DNA of 64,000 bases from DATEDA01 sp963789885 (lineage in GTDB: Bacteria > Pseudomonadota > Gammaproteobacteria > Burkholderiales > SG8-39), in the NCBI GenBank assembly GCA_963789885.1, contig CAWBNB010000003.1:1-64000 (forward strand), written 5' to 3'. The position numbers and the translations under genes are program-made. The notes beneath the pieces were generated by a model. The model did not search any database, had not been told where the DNA came from, and saw only the letters and a program-made list of their open reading frames with translations. Each line of letters opens with the position of its first letter. Position 1 is the first letter of the stretch. Shown here piece by piece: positions 25,633 through 33,255 of the stretch.

Positions 25633-26688
25633 ATGCGCTTTCGCCAGCTTTGCCTTGTCCTTGCGGCCGGACTCGCCCTCGCGGCGGGCGCCCGCGCCGC
25701 GGACGTCGATCGATCCCCGGTCCTGCTCGTCGCTCACCCGCAGCTCGGTGAGTTCTACGGCGGCACCGTCCTGTTCGCGCGCCCGATGGGCAACGGCGGC
25801 CACATTGGCTTCATCGTGAACCGGCCGACCGAGGTCACGATGAAGGAGATCTTCCCCGAGCACGTACCGTCGCAGAAGCTGACCGAGCCCGTCTATCTCG
25901 GCGGTCCGCTGCGCGTCGACTCGGTTTTCGCGGTCGTGCAGCGGCGCGACAGCCCCGGGGGCCGCACCATCGCCCTCGCGGACGATACGTTCCTCGTCAT
26001 GGACGCCACGACCGTCGACCGAGTGATCGAGCAGAACAGCGAAGGGACGCGCTTCTACGTCGGGATGGTTGTCTGGCGCCCAGGCGAGCTCGCGCAGGAG
26101 GTGGCCAGCCGCTTCTGGTACGTGCTCGACTACGACGCCGCGCTCGTCTTCCGCAAGTCGACCGACGGGCTGTGGGAAGAGCTGCTCGGACGCTCGGGAC
26201 GCATGCTGAGTAGGGCACCCCGCGGGCGGGCGTCCGCCCCCTATCAGAGGAGTGTCCCGATGAGAGTCAGCGAGGCGATGACCCGCGATGTGCGCGTTGC
26301 CAACCCCGACCAGACGATCCGCGAGGCGGCGCAGATGATGGCCGAGCTCGACGCCGGCGTCTTGCCGGTGGGCGAGGAGGACCGGCTCGTCGGCATGATC
26401 ACCGATCGCGACATCGCCGTGCGCGCGGTGGCGCACGGCAAGCCTCCGGACACCCGCATCCGCGACGTCATGACCGACGACGTGAAATACTGCTTCGACG
26501 ACGAGGAGGTCGAGGAGGTCGCCCGCAACATGGGCGAGATCCAGATCCGCCGGCTTCCGGTCGTCAATCGCGACAAGCGGCTGGTCGGAATCGTGTCGAT
26601 CGCGGACATCGCGGCGACGGAGGAGCCGGACGTCGTCGGCGATGCGGTGTCCGGTATCTCCGAACCTACCGGCCTGGTCCCGCGCTAA
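25633..26688 (+). CDS. Exported YqgE/AlgH-like domain in one frame with a CBS-domain protein
   Basis: From MRFRQLCLVLAAGLALAAGA (a signal peptide, unusual for the family) the frame encodes a YqgE/AlgH domain: PVLLVAHPQLGEFYGGTVLF, then GHIGFIVNRPTEVTMKEIFP, PVYLGGPLRVDSVFAVV and TRFYVGMVVWRPGELAQEV. Without any stop it continues into a CBS-pair protein from residue 210. A ribosome-binding site and ATG at 26260 show that the CBS part is normally started on its own, so the YqgE stop has probably been lost; TGA lies one base out of frame at about 26206. A true 351-residue fusion is possible. YqgE function is poorly known. Confidence 0.65.
   Translation: MRFRQLCLVLAAGLALAAGARAADVDRSPVLLVAHPQLGEFYGGTVLFARPMGNGGHIGFIVNRPTEVTMKEIFPEHVPSQKLTEPVYLGGPLRVDSVFAVVQRRDSPGGRTIALADDTFLVMDATTVDRVIEQNSEGTRFYVGMVVWRPGELAQEVASRFWYVLDYDAALVFRKSTDGLWEELLGRSGRMLSRAPRGRASAPYQRSVPMRVSEAMTRDVRVANPDQTIREAAQMMAELDAGVLPVGEEDRLVGMITDRDIAVRAVAHGKPPDTRIRDVMTDDVKYCFDDEEVEEVARNMGEIQIRRLPVVNRDKRLVGIVSIADIAATEEPDVVGDAVSGISEPTGLVPR
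26260..26688 (+). CDS. CBS-domain-pair protein
   Basis: A 142-residue protein with two CBS domains: MRVSEAMTRDVRVANPDQTI to MITDRDIAVRAVAHG, then VRDVMT-type IRDVMTDDVKYCFDDEEVEE and LPVVNRDKRLVGIVSIADIA. CBS pairs bind adenosyl ligands and act as small regulatory modules; stand-alone ones are common in stress-related clusters. AGAGGAG stands 7 bases before the ATG, strong support for independent initiation inside the longer YqgE frame. Confidence 0.8.
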   Translation: MRVSEAMTRDVRVANPDQTIREAAQMMAELDAGVLPVGEEDRLVGMITDRDIAVRAVAHGKPPDTRIRDVMTDDVKYCFDDEEVEEVARNMGEIQIRRLPVVNRDKRLVGIVSIADIAATEEPDVVGDAVSGISEPTGLVPR

Positions 26689-26787
26689 AGCGGTCGCGTA
26701 ACGTGCAAGGGGGGCGCCTGCCGCTCGGGCGCGCAGCATGCCCGGCGCTTTGCCGGTAGTGAATCGTCTGCCGATTCAAGGCAGTCC

Positions 26788-27021
26788 ATGGCCAAGGCCC
26801 AGGTCTTGCAGGAGCTGGTCACCGCCACCCTCTCCAGGTTCCACACCATGCTCCCCACACGAAACACGCTCGATCAGCCGGATGGCGATGATCTCCTGCG
26901 TGCGACAGCGGCCCAGGCATGGCGGTTGCAGCTCGAACTCGCCTGGAGCCACCCGCGGCTCTGCTACGCCGTCTGGTCGCGACTGATGACGATGCCGTCG
27001 CTGCCTGACGCAGATCGATGA
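26788..27021 (+). CDS. Small hypothetical protein
   Basis: A 77-residue, mostly helical protein (MAKAQVLQELVTATLSRFHT...). I recognise no family. Its stop overlaps the next start by 4 bases (ATGA), so the two are translationally coupled. The product may be a partner of the following 79-residue protein. Confidence 0.5.
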   Translation: MAKAQVLQELVTATLSRFHTMLPTRNTLDQPDGDDLLRATAAQAWRLQLELAWSHPRLCYAVWSRLMTMPSLPDADR

Positions 27022-27257
27022 CGACGAAACTCACTTCAGCGCTGAGGCGCGAGATCGAGATCAACGGCGAGCCCTACACGCTCACGATCGCGCCTGACGG
27101 CCTGCGGCTGGTACGAAAGGGGCATCGCAGGGGGCACGACCTTGCATGGCGTGCGCTGGTGGGTGGCGATGCGGCGCTCGCAGCGGCGCTCAACGCCTCG
27201 GTCGGCGACGGGCGGGATGCATCCGCAGGGGACGAGGAGTCGGGGGGCGCGAGCTAA
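27018..27257 (+). CDS. Small hypothetical protein, coupled to the preceding gene
   Basis: A 79-residue protein with a clear beta-hairpin-type segment, LRREIEINGEPYTLTIAPDG then LRLVRKGHRRGHDLAWRALV. This resembles small proteins with conserved INGxPYxLTIxPxGLxLxxKGxRxG that are common in proteobacteria, without known function. Coupled to the gene upstream and 69 bp before the GH15 gene on the same strand. Confidence 0.6.
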   Translation: MTTKLTSALRREIEINGEPYTLTIAPDGLRLVRKGHRRGHDLAWRALVGGDAALAAALNASVGDGRDASAGDEESGGAS

Positions 27258-27326
27258 CGGCGGGCGGGGGCAACTCGTGTCCGTTCATGTAACAAGCCCA
27301 CGATAGCCCGCGCCGCGGGTTGCCGC

Positions 27327-29168
27327 ATGCCCCGTCGGATCGAAGACTACGCGGTGATCGGCGATTGCGAGGCGACGGCCCTGGTCGGCCGCGACGGGTC
27401 GATCGACTGGCTGTGCTGGCCCCATTTCGCGTCGCCGGCCTGCTTTGCCGCACTGCTCGGCACCCCGGAGCATGGCCGCTGGCGCCTCGCGCCGAAGGAG
27501 CGTGCGACCCCGACCCGCCGCTACCGCGGCGACACGCTCATTCTGGAAACGGACTTCGAGAGCGCGGAAGGCGCCGTTACGCTCGTGGACTTCATGCCGA
27601 TCGGTGAGGGTGCGGCGGGGCTCGTGCGCATCGTCATCGGCCGGCGCGGCACCGTGCGGATGGCGATGGAGCTCATCCTGCGCTTCGACTACGGCATTGC
27701 GGTGCCGTGGGTGAGCCGGCTCGACGACGGCCGACTTTGCGCGATTGCCGGCCCCGACATGGCGGTGCTCGAGACCCCGGTCACAACGCGCGGCGAGGGG
27801 CTCACCACCGTCGCGGAGTTCGAGGTGCGCGCCGGCGAGCGGGTGCCGTTCGTGCTGGCGCACGGACGTTCCCATCTGTCGGCACCCCGCGGACCCGATC
27901 CGGAAGCGGCGCTGGCGCGGACCGAAGGCTTCTGGCGCGACTGGATCGGACACTGTCGCGCGAGCGGGGAGTGGTCCGAACCGGTGCGTCGCTCGCTCAT
28001 CACGCTAAAGGCTCTCACCTACGCGCCGACCGGTGGGATCGTCGCCGCGCCCACCACCTCGCTGCCCGAGCGGCTCGGCGGCGAGCGCAACTGGGACTAC
28101 CGCCACTGTTGGCTGCGCGACGCGACGCTCACCCTGCTTGCGTTGATGAGCGCGGGCTACTACGACGAGGCGCGCGCGTGGCGCGAATGGCTGTTGCGCG
28201 CGGTCGCCGGCAGCCCCGGCCAGCTCCAGATCATGTACGGTCTCGCCGGCGAGCGACGGTTGGCCGAGGCCGAGCTCCCGTGGCTGCCGGGGTACGCGCA
28301 CAGCGCGCCGGTGCGGATCGGCAACGCGGCGTGCGACCAGCTCCAGCTCGACGTCTACGGCGAGGTCATGGACGCGCTCCACCAGGCCCGCAAGGGCGGC
28401 CTCGACGCGTACGGCCCCGCGTGGGCACTGCAGCGGGCGCTCGTCGAGCACTTGGAGCACGCCTGGCAGCGTCCGGACCAGGGGATCTGGGAGGTGCGCG
28501 GCCCGCCACAGCACTTCACCTACTCCAAGGTGATGTGCTGGGTCGCGCTCGACCGCGCGGTGAGGGCGATCGATGCGTTCGGCCTGGCAGGACCGCTCGA
28601 GCGGTGGAAACGGTTGCGTGAGCGAATCCACGACGAAGTGTGCCGGCGGGGCTACGACCGGTCGAAGGGCGCTTTCGTGCAGCGTTACGGCGCGACTGCG
28701 CTCGACGCGAGCCTGCTCCTCCTGCCGATCACCGGCTTCCTGCCGCCAGACGATCCGCGGATGCTTGGCACCGTGCATGCGATCGAGCGCGAGCTCGTGC
28801 GGGGCGGCCTGGTGTACCGCTACCGCGCCGAGGCCGCCGACGACGGACTGCCGCCGGGGGAGGGGGCCTTCCTCGCGTGCAGCTTCTGGCTCGCCGACAA
28901 CTACGCGCTGCAGGGGCGTCGCGCCGAGGCGCGCGCGCTGTTCGAGCGGCTGCTCGGCCTGGCGAACGACGTCGGGTTGCTCGCCGAGGAGTACGACCCC
29001 GGCGCGGGGCGCCAGCTCGGCAATTTCCCGCAAGCGTTCTCGCACGTCGCGCTCGTGAATACCGCGTTCAATCTCGGCGAGGCGATCAAGCCGGCCGAGG
29101 AACGCGGCGAACGCGGCATCCCGGCCGCCGCCACGGCCGGACGTTCAATTGTCGGCGGTCACCCGTAA
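27327..29168 (+). CDS. Glycoside hydrolase family 15 protein (glucoamylase/trehalase-like)
   Basis: A 613-residue cytoplasmic GH15 enzyme. The N-terminal beta domain opens RRIEDYAVIGDCEATALVGR DGSIDWLCWP, the usual bacterial GH15 start. The (alpha/alpha)6 barrel carries LGGERNWDYRHCWLRDATLT, the general-acid region WEVRGPPQHFTYSKVMCW and the base region LLAEEYDPGAGRQLGNFPQA. Members hydrolyse alpha-1,4-glucans or, in several bacteria, trehalose; the sequence does not separate these for me. With TreZ and the debranching enzyme at 37.7-42.4 kb it fits alpha-glucan and trehalose turnover. A terminator-like hairpin follows directly. Confidence 0.9.
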   Translation: MPRRIEDYAVIGDCEATALVGRDGSIDWLCWPHFASPACFAALLGTPEHGRWRLAPKERATPTRRYRGDTLILETDFESAEGAVTLVDFMPIGEGAAGLVRIVIGRRGTVRMAMELILRFDYGIAVPWVSRLDDGRLCAIAGPDMAVLETPVTTRGEGLTTVAEFEVRAGERVPFVLAHGRSHLSAPRGPDPEAALARTEGFWRDWIGHCRASGEWSEPVRRSLITLKALTYAPTGGIVAAPTTSLPERLGGERNWDYRHCWLRDATLTLLALMSAGYYDEARAWREWLLRAVAGSPGQLQIMYGLAGERRLAEAELPWLPGYAHSAPVRIGNAACDQLQLDVYGEVMDALHQARKGGLDAYGPAWALQRALVEHLEHAWQRPDQGIWEVRGPPQHFTYSKVMCWVALDRAVRAIDAFGLAGPLERWKRLRERIHDEVCRRGYDRSKGAFVQRYGATALDASLLLLPITGFLPPDDPRMLGTVHAIERELVRGGLVYRYRAEAADDGLPPGEGAFLACSFWLADNYALQGRRAEARALFERLLGLANDVGLLAEEYDPGAGRQLGNFPQAFSHVALVNTAFNLGEAIKPAEERGERGIPAAATAGRSIVGGHP

Positions 29169-29182
29169 GAGGGGGGACGCAA

Positions 29183-29205
29183 CCGGGGCGGCGCAATCGC
29201 CCCGG
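29183..29205 (+). terminator. Hairpin after the GH15 gene
   Basis: CCGGGGCG and CGCCCCGG pair perfectly around 7 bases, 15 bp past the stop. There is no T-run, as is common in GC-rich genomes. Confidence 0.45.
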
Positions 29206-29286
29206 AGAGCGGGAACGCAGCTTGCCACGCGCACTGCATGCGGCAACGCCCTTTGCGCGATCAGACTCGCGCCTGAGGAGACTTCC

Positions 29287-29859
29287 ATGGCAGTGCTGAA
29301 AGAAATGAAGGTGGCGATGCTCGTGGCCGACGGCTTCGAGCAGTCGGAAATGGTGCAGCCGAAGCGCGCGCTCGAGCAGGCGGGTGCGCGTGCGCTCATC
29401 GTATCGCCCGAGAAGGACATCGTGCAGGGTTGGATCCACTTCGACCCGGCCGACACTTTTCCGGTGGACGTTGCGCTCCGCGACGCGCGGGCGGAGGACT
29501 TCGACGCTTTGCTGCTGCCGGGCGGCGTCGCGAATCCGGACAGGCTCCGCACCGACGCGGCCGCAGTCAACTTCGTGCGCCACTTCGTCGACGCCGGCAA
29601 GCCGATCGCGGCGATCTGCCATGGGCCGTGGATGCTGGTCGAGGCCGACGCGGTGCGAGGACGCCGGATCACTTCGTGGCCTTCGCTGCGCACCGACCTG
29701 CAGAACGCCGGCGCGAAATGGGTGGACGAGGAGGTAGTGGTGGATCGGGGTCTCGTATCGAGCCGACAGCCGGCCGACCTGGAGGCTTTCTGCCGCAGGA
29801 TGTTGGAGGAGTTCGGCGAGCGCGGGTGCAGTCCCGCCGCGACGCGGGCGCGCGCTTGA
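29287..29859 (+). CDS. DJ-1/PfpI family protein
   Basis: A 190-residue DJ-1/PfpI-fold protein. The nucleophile elbow AAICHGPWML holds the catalytic Cys (about residue 111); the upstream acid DGFEQSEM and LLLPGGVANPD are also conserved. Relatives act as proteases, glyoxalase III or protein deglycases; the exact role is unknown. GAGGAGACTTCC before the ATG is a good ribosome-binding site. It converges with the EF-hand gene. Confidence 0.85.
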   Translation: MAVLKEMKVAMLVADGFEQSEMVQPKRALEQAGARALIVSPEKDIVQGWIHFDPADTFPVDVALRDARAEDFDALLLPGGVANPDRLRTDAAAVNFVRHFVDAGKPIAAICHGPWMLVEADAVRGRRITSWPSLRTDLQNAGAKWVDEEVVVDRGLVSSRQPADLEAFCRRMLEEFGERGCSPAATRARA

Positions 29860-29873
29860 ATCGCGAACGCGCG

Positions 29874-30167
29874 CTATCCCTGCTCGGGCGTGCGGAACGT
29901 GCCGGGCTGGTCGCTCCGGTTGAGCGGGACCGTTTCGAACTCCTCGAAACTCAGCCGTCCGTCCCGGTCGCTGTCGGCCTTGTCGAAATTCGCGGCGACC
30001 TCGGGCTGCGCGGCCGCTTCCTGGCGGGAGATGAACCCGTCCTTATCGATGTCCAGCCGGCGGAACGCTTCGGGCCGATCCTGGGGCGGGAGCGGCTCGG
30101 CCGCGCCGGCCGGCGCCGCCGCCGCGAGCGAGACGGCGGCGATGAGGCGCGAAAGGTTCCTGAGCAT
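29874..30167 (-). CDS. Exported EF-hand protein
   Basis: A 97-residue periplasmic protein. The signal peptide MLRNLSRLIAAVSLAAAAPA ends at GAA. Two EF-hand loops follow: DIDKDGFISRQE and DSDRDGRLSFEE, both with all calcium-ligand positions. It probably binds calcium in the periplasm. Similar small EF-hand proteins are frequent in Burkholderiales; the role is unknown. Confidence 0.8.
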   Translation of the reverse strand: MLRNLSRLIAAVSLAAAAPAGAAEPLPPQDRPEAFRRLDIDKDGFISRQEAAAQPEVAANFDKADSDRDGRLSFEEFETVPLNRSDQPGTFRTPEQG

Positions 30168-30236
30168 GAGCTCGTCCCAGCAAGACGGAGGCCCGCCTGC
30201 GGGAAAGCGGCTCGCATGGCGCCGCTGGCGCTAAGC

Positions 30237-30362
30237 ATGTGCATCGACTTCTACCTGATCGCGCAGCTCATCGTGCATCAGTTTCTAGGTGCACTCCTCG
30301 CGACGGCGCTCGTCGCGATCGTCGCGCTGTGGTTCGTCCTGCCGCGCGCGCGCCGGCTTTAG
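30237..30362 (+). CDS. Possible tiny membrane protein
   Basis: A 41-codon frame, MCIDFYLIAQLIVHQFLGAL then LATALVAIVALWFVLPRARRL, with one long hydrophobic helix and a basic tail. An ATG 21 bases upstream (30216) is an alternative. No ribosome-binding site stands out. Supported only by its membrane-protein character. Confidence 0.35.
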   Translation: MCIDFYLIAQLIVHQFLGALLATALVAIVALWFVLPRARRL

Positions 30363-30637
30363 CGGCCGGGCGGCGGTTAAAGCGCGCAGACGCCGTCCGG
30401 CAATTCCAAATTGCCGGCTCCTGTCTGTGCGGACCGACGCGACCAGTTCGTGAAGCATCAATGACTTGCGCGCCGACGCGAGTGCCGGCGTTGTGCCGCG
30501 ACGACGGTCCGCGCCGTGTCCGCCGCGTGCCTGCCCGCTAAGTCTTTGACGTTATGACAAATGCATTGCATGGCCCGGTGATTGCTCGCGGCCCCGCTTC
30601 GCGCGCCAATCCAGCGCGACGAACATCGGAGGGAATC

Positions 30638-31987
30638 ATGCGGATGCCGTTTAGACCGACGCTCTTCGCCACTGCGGTGGCGTCGATCCTGCTGGTCGGC
30701 TTGGAGATTGATAACGCGCTTAGCCAGGGGGCGGCGCGAACCAACGCGGAGCGCCTTCGCCAGCGAGGCGCGGCGGTGGACCCCGAGGAGCTGCCGAGCA
30801 TCGGCGCGAAGTCCGCGCCGACCGAAGCGCCGACCGGGTTCGACAATCTCACCAACGGCTTCACCGAACAGGGGCCGCCTTTCGAAAGTCTCAACGAGAA
30901 CAACGTCATGGCGCTGCGCTCGTTCAACGACAACCGGTTCGTCTTCGAGGAAACGGAAAAGATTGCGGACGGGCTGGGCCCGATGTACAACGGCCAGAGT
31001 TGCCGGGAGTGTCATCAAAACGTCGTGACCGGCGGAGCCAGCCAGGTGGCGGAGCTCCGGACCGGGTTCCTCAAGAACGGCGTCTTCTTCGAATCGCTCG
31101 GCGGCTCGCTAATCCAGTCGCGCGCGACTCACCCGGACCTCGTCGAACGGGTCATTCCGTCCGATGCGGTGCGGACGCTCCGCATCTCGACCAACACGCT
31201 CGGCAACGGGTTCGTCGAGGCGATCGCCAACGGCACGCTGCTCGCGATCCGCGACGCGCAGCCGGCCGAGATGCGGGGTACGGCGGCCGCCGTGCCGGTG
31301 CTGGAAGCCGGTAGCACGGTGCGCATCGGCCGCTTCGGCTGGAAGAGCCAGCACGCGAGCCTCGAGTCGTTCTCCGCCGACGCGTACCTCAACGAGATGG
31401 GGATCACCACGCCGCTGCTGCCGGAAGAGAACACGTCGAGCGGCAAGTACGTCGGCTTCGGCTCGGCTTACGACCCGGTCGCCGACCCGGAGGACGACGG
31501 GAAGGACGTCCAGGCGTTCGCGAACTTCATGCGCTCGACCAAGGCGCCGTCGCGCGGGCCGATCGACGGGAACGTCCAGGCCGGCGAAGCGGTGTTCACC
31601 CGGATCGGCTGTGCAACCTGCCACGTGCCTTCGATCACCACTGCGCCGGCGGGGACGAAGATCAACGGCGGGGTGTTCACCGTTCCCCCGGCGCTCGCGA
31701 ACAAGGTCATCCACCCCTACAGCGACTTCCTGCTCCACGACATCGGCACCGGTGACGGGATCCCGATCCTGCCCACCGCCGAGTTCGCATCGACAGCGAA
31801 CAAGATGCGCACTGCTCCGCTGTGGGCGCTCCGCACGCGAAACCGGCTCATGCACGACGGGCTGTCATATACGCGGGAGGACGCGATAGCGAGGCACGCC
31901 GGGCAGGCGACCGCGGTGACGGCGCGATACAAGGCGCTGCCGGAAGGACAGCGAAGGCAGTTGCTCGCCTTCCTGGATTCGCTGTGA
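30638..31987 (+). CDS. Di-haem oxidoreductase family protein (DUF1111-type c-type cytochrome)
   Basis: A 449-residue exported cytochrome. The N-terminus is a signal peptide (FATAVASILLVGLEI...). Two haem c sites are present: CRECH near residue 125 in GPMYNGQSCRECHQ, and CATCH near residue 327 in FTRIGCATCHVP. The family motif FNDNRFVFEETEK and the C-terminal KMRTAPLWALRTRNRLMHDG and AFLDSL match di-haem thiol-oxidoreductase/DUF1111 proteins. It should work in periplasmic electron transfer; substrate unknown. GGAGGGAATC precedes the chosen ATG; 28 upstream in-frame codons were excluded. Confidence 0.85.
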   Translation: MRMPFRPTLFATAVASILLVGLEIDNALSQGAARTNAERLRQRGAAVDPEELPSIGAKSAPTEAPTGFDNLTNGFTEQGPPFESLNENNVMALRSFNDNRFVFEETEKIADGLGPMYNGQSCRECHQNVVTGGASQVAELRTGFLKNGVFFESLGGSLIQSRATHPDLVERVIPSDAVRTLRISTNTLGNGFVEAIANGTLLAIRDAQPAEMRGTAAAVPVLEAGSTVRIGRFGWKSQHASLESFSADAYLNEMGITTPLLPEENTSSGKYVGFGSAYDPVADPEDDGKDVQAFANFMRSTKAPSRGPIDGNVQAGEAVFTRIGCATCHVPSITTAPAGTKINGGVFTVPPALANKVIHPYSDFLLHDIGTGDGIPILPTAEFASTANKMRTAPLWALRTRNRLMHDGLSYTREDAIARHAGQATAVTARYKALPEGQRRQLLAFLDSL

Positions 31988-31992
31988 GACGT

Positions 31993-32016
31993 GGCGGGTC
32001 GGGCGCCCGCGCCCGC
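31993..32016 (+). terminator. Possible hairpin after the di-haem gene
   Basis: GGCGGG and CCCGCC flank an inner palindrome GGGCGCCC, 6 bp past the stop and directly before a run of ten C. It may end the di-haem transcript. Confidence 0.35.
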
Positions 32017-32036
32017 CCCCCCCCCGCGTGCCGAGT

Positions 32037-32447
32037 TTACCCTTGGGACGGGTTCACGAAGCGGCCTTGGTCGGGCCCGTCGAACCGATACTGCTCACCA
32101 CCCAGTGCGGAGCCCGAGCCGTACCAGCCGTCACGCGAGTCGTGCAGGTCGGCCCGGGGGCTGAGCCAACGGTCGCGCCACGCGCTCCAGCGATCGCGCC
32201 AGTTGCGGTTCGTGTCGCTGCGATAGACAGGCTCCGCGGGAGCCGCAGTCGTGGACGGATAACGGTCGGCGCGATACGGTTGCGGCGCACGGGTGTCGTC
32301 GCCCGGTAAGGCGCGCGTGTCGCCCGGCACCGACGCCGCGCTGGGGGTCCGCTCCTCGCCCGGCGGCGACATCTGCGATGTCTGCGCAATAGCGCTGCTC
32401 GCGCCGAGGGCGGCGGCGAGAAGGATTGTGAGTGTCGTGCGTTTCAT
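32037..32447 (-). CDS. Exported hypothetical protein
   Basis: A 136-residue protein with a clear signal peptide (MKRTTLTILLAAALGASSAI, cut after AIA). The mature part is polar and rich in Pro, Arg, Asp and Trp, with WRDRWSAWRDRW as its most striking segment and a Gly/Tyr-rich end. It looks intrinsically disordered. I recognise no family. A similar role in the envelope is possible from its location only. Confidence 0.6.
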   Translation of the reverse strand: MKRTTLTILLAAALGASSAIAQTSQMSPPGEERTPSAASVPGDTRALPGDDTRAPQPYRADRYPSTTAAPAEPVYRSDTNRNWRDRWSAWRDRWLSPRADLHDSRDGWYGSGSALGGEQYRFDGPDQGRFVNPSQG

Positions 32448-32597
32448 GCAGTGCTCCTTCCATTGGTTGAGACGCGATGCGTGCGTCTTGCAATCGGACT
32501 CGCAACCATCATGCCCGGCGCGCAAAAGCTACATGCCGACGTGCAGCAGCAGGAGCGCCGCGAGCACGCCGGCAACGGTGGGCGCTTGAGTCGACCG

Positions 32598-33212
32598 TCA
32601 AAGCTTGGGGATCCTCAGCGTCCTGCTGATCATCAGGCAACCCGACAGGGCGAACAGGAGGGCTGGGAGGTGGAGATCGGCGCCGAGCCAGGTGACCGGA
32701 TAGAGGTCGCCGCGAGCGAAGGTGAACATCAATGCGCCGAGTGGGACGACGCTGGTGGGGATCGGCGTTCCCTCGAAGTAGCGCACCTTGCCGGCGGGCG
32801 TGGCGAGCGATGCGGCCGTGACGTTGTAGCGTGCGAGCCGGCTGAGACCGCAGAGCGCGAAGAAGACCAGCATCAGCTGGTCGGCCGGCGTGTCCATGCC
32901 GACCGCGACCGCGATCGCCGCCGGCGCGACGCCGAACGAAACGACGTCGGCGAGCGAGTCGAGTTCGCGGCCGAGCGCCGATGCGGTACCGCGCAGTCGG
33001 GCGATCCTCCCGTCCAGAACGTCGAGGACGAAGGCGACCGGGATCAGCGCCGCGGCGAGCCACGCGTGCCGGGGTTCGCCGCTCGCAACGTACTTCATCG
33101 CCTCGAAAATTGCAGCGACGCCGCAGAAACCGTTCGCGATCGTGAAGACGTCCGCGAGCCCGAAGCTCCGGATCATCGAGAAATGCTTTATGCGGGGTTC
33201 GTCGCTCGTCAT
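32598..33212 (-). CDS. pssA: CDP-alcohol phosphatidyltransferase, probable phosphatidylserine synthase
   Basis: A 204-residue integral membrane enzyme. The CDP-alcohol motif D-G-x2-A-R-x8-G-x3-D-x3-D is intact as DVLDGRIARLRG to GRELDSLADVVSFG (about residues 66-96). LSRLARYNV and FEGTPIPTS match type II phosphatidylserine synthases, which make phosphatidylserine from CDP-diacylglycerol and serine. Several membrane helices are visible. Other CDP-alcohol transferases cannot be fully excluded. It lies 43 bp downstream of the DUF748 gene on the same strand and may be co-transcribed. Confidence 0.8.
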   Translation of the reverse strand: MTSDEPRIKHFSMIRSFGLADVFTIANGFCGVAAIFEAMKYVASGEPRHAWLAAALIPVAFVLDVLDGRIARLRGTASALGRELDSLADVVSFGVAPAAIAVAVGMDTPADQLMLVFFALCGLSRLARYNVTAASLATPAGKVRYFEGTPIPTSVVPLGALMFTFARGDLYPVTWLGADLHLPALLFALSGCLMISRTLRIPKL

Positions 33213-33255
33213 GAACGCATCCCCCGTCCGCCGCGGATTCTTCCGCTCCGAAGCT

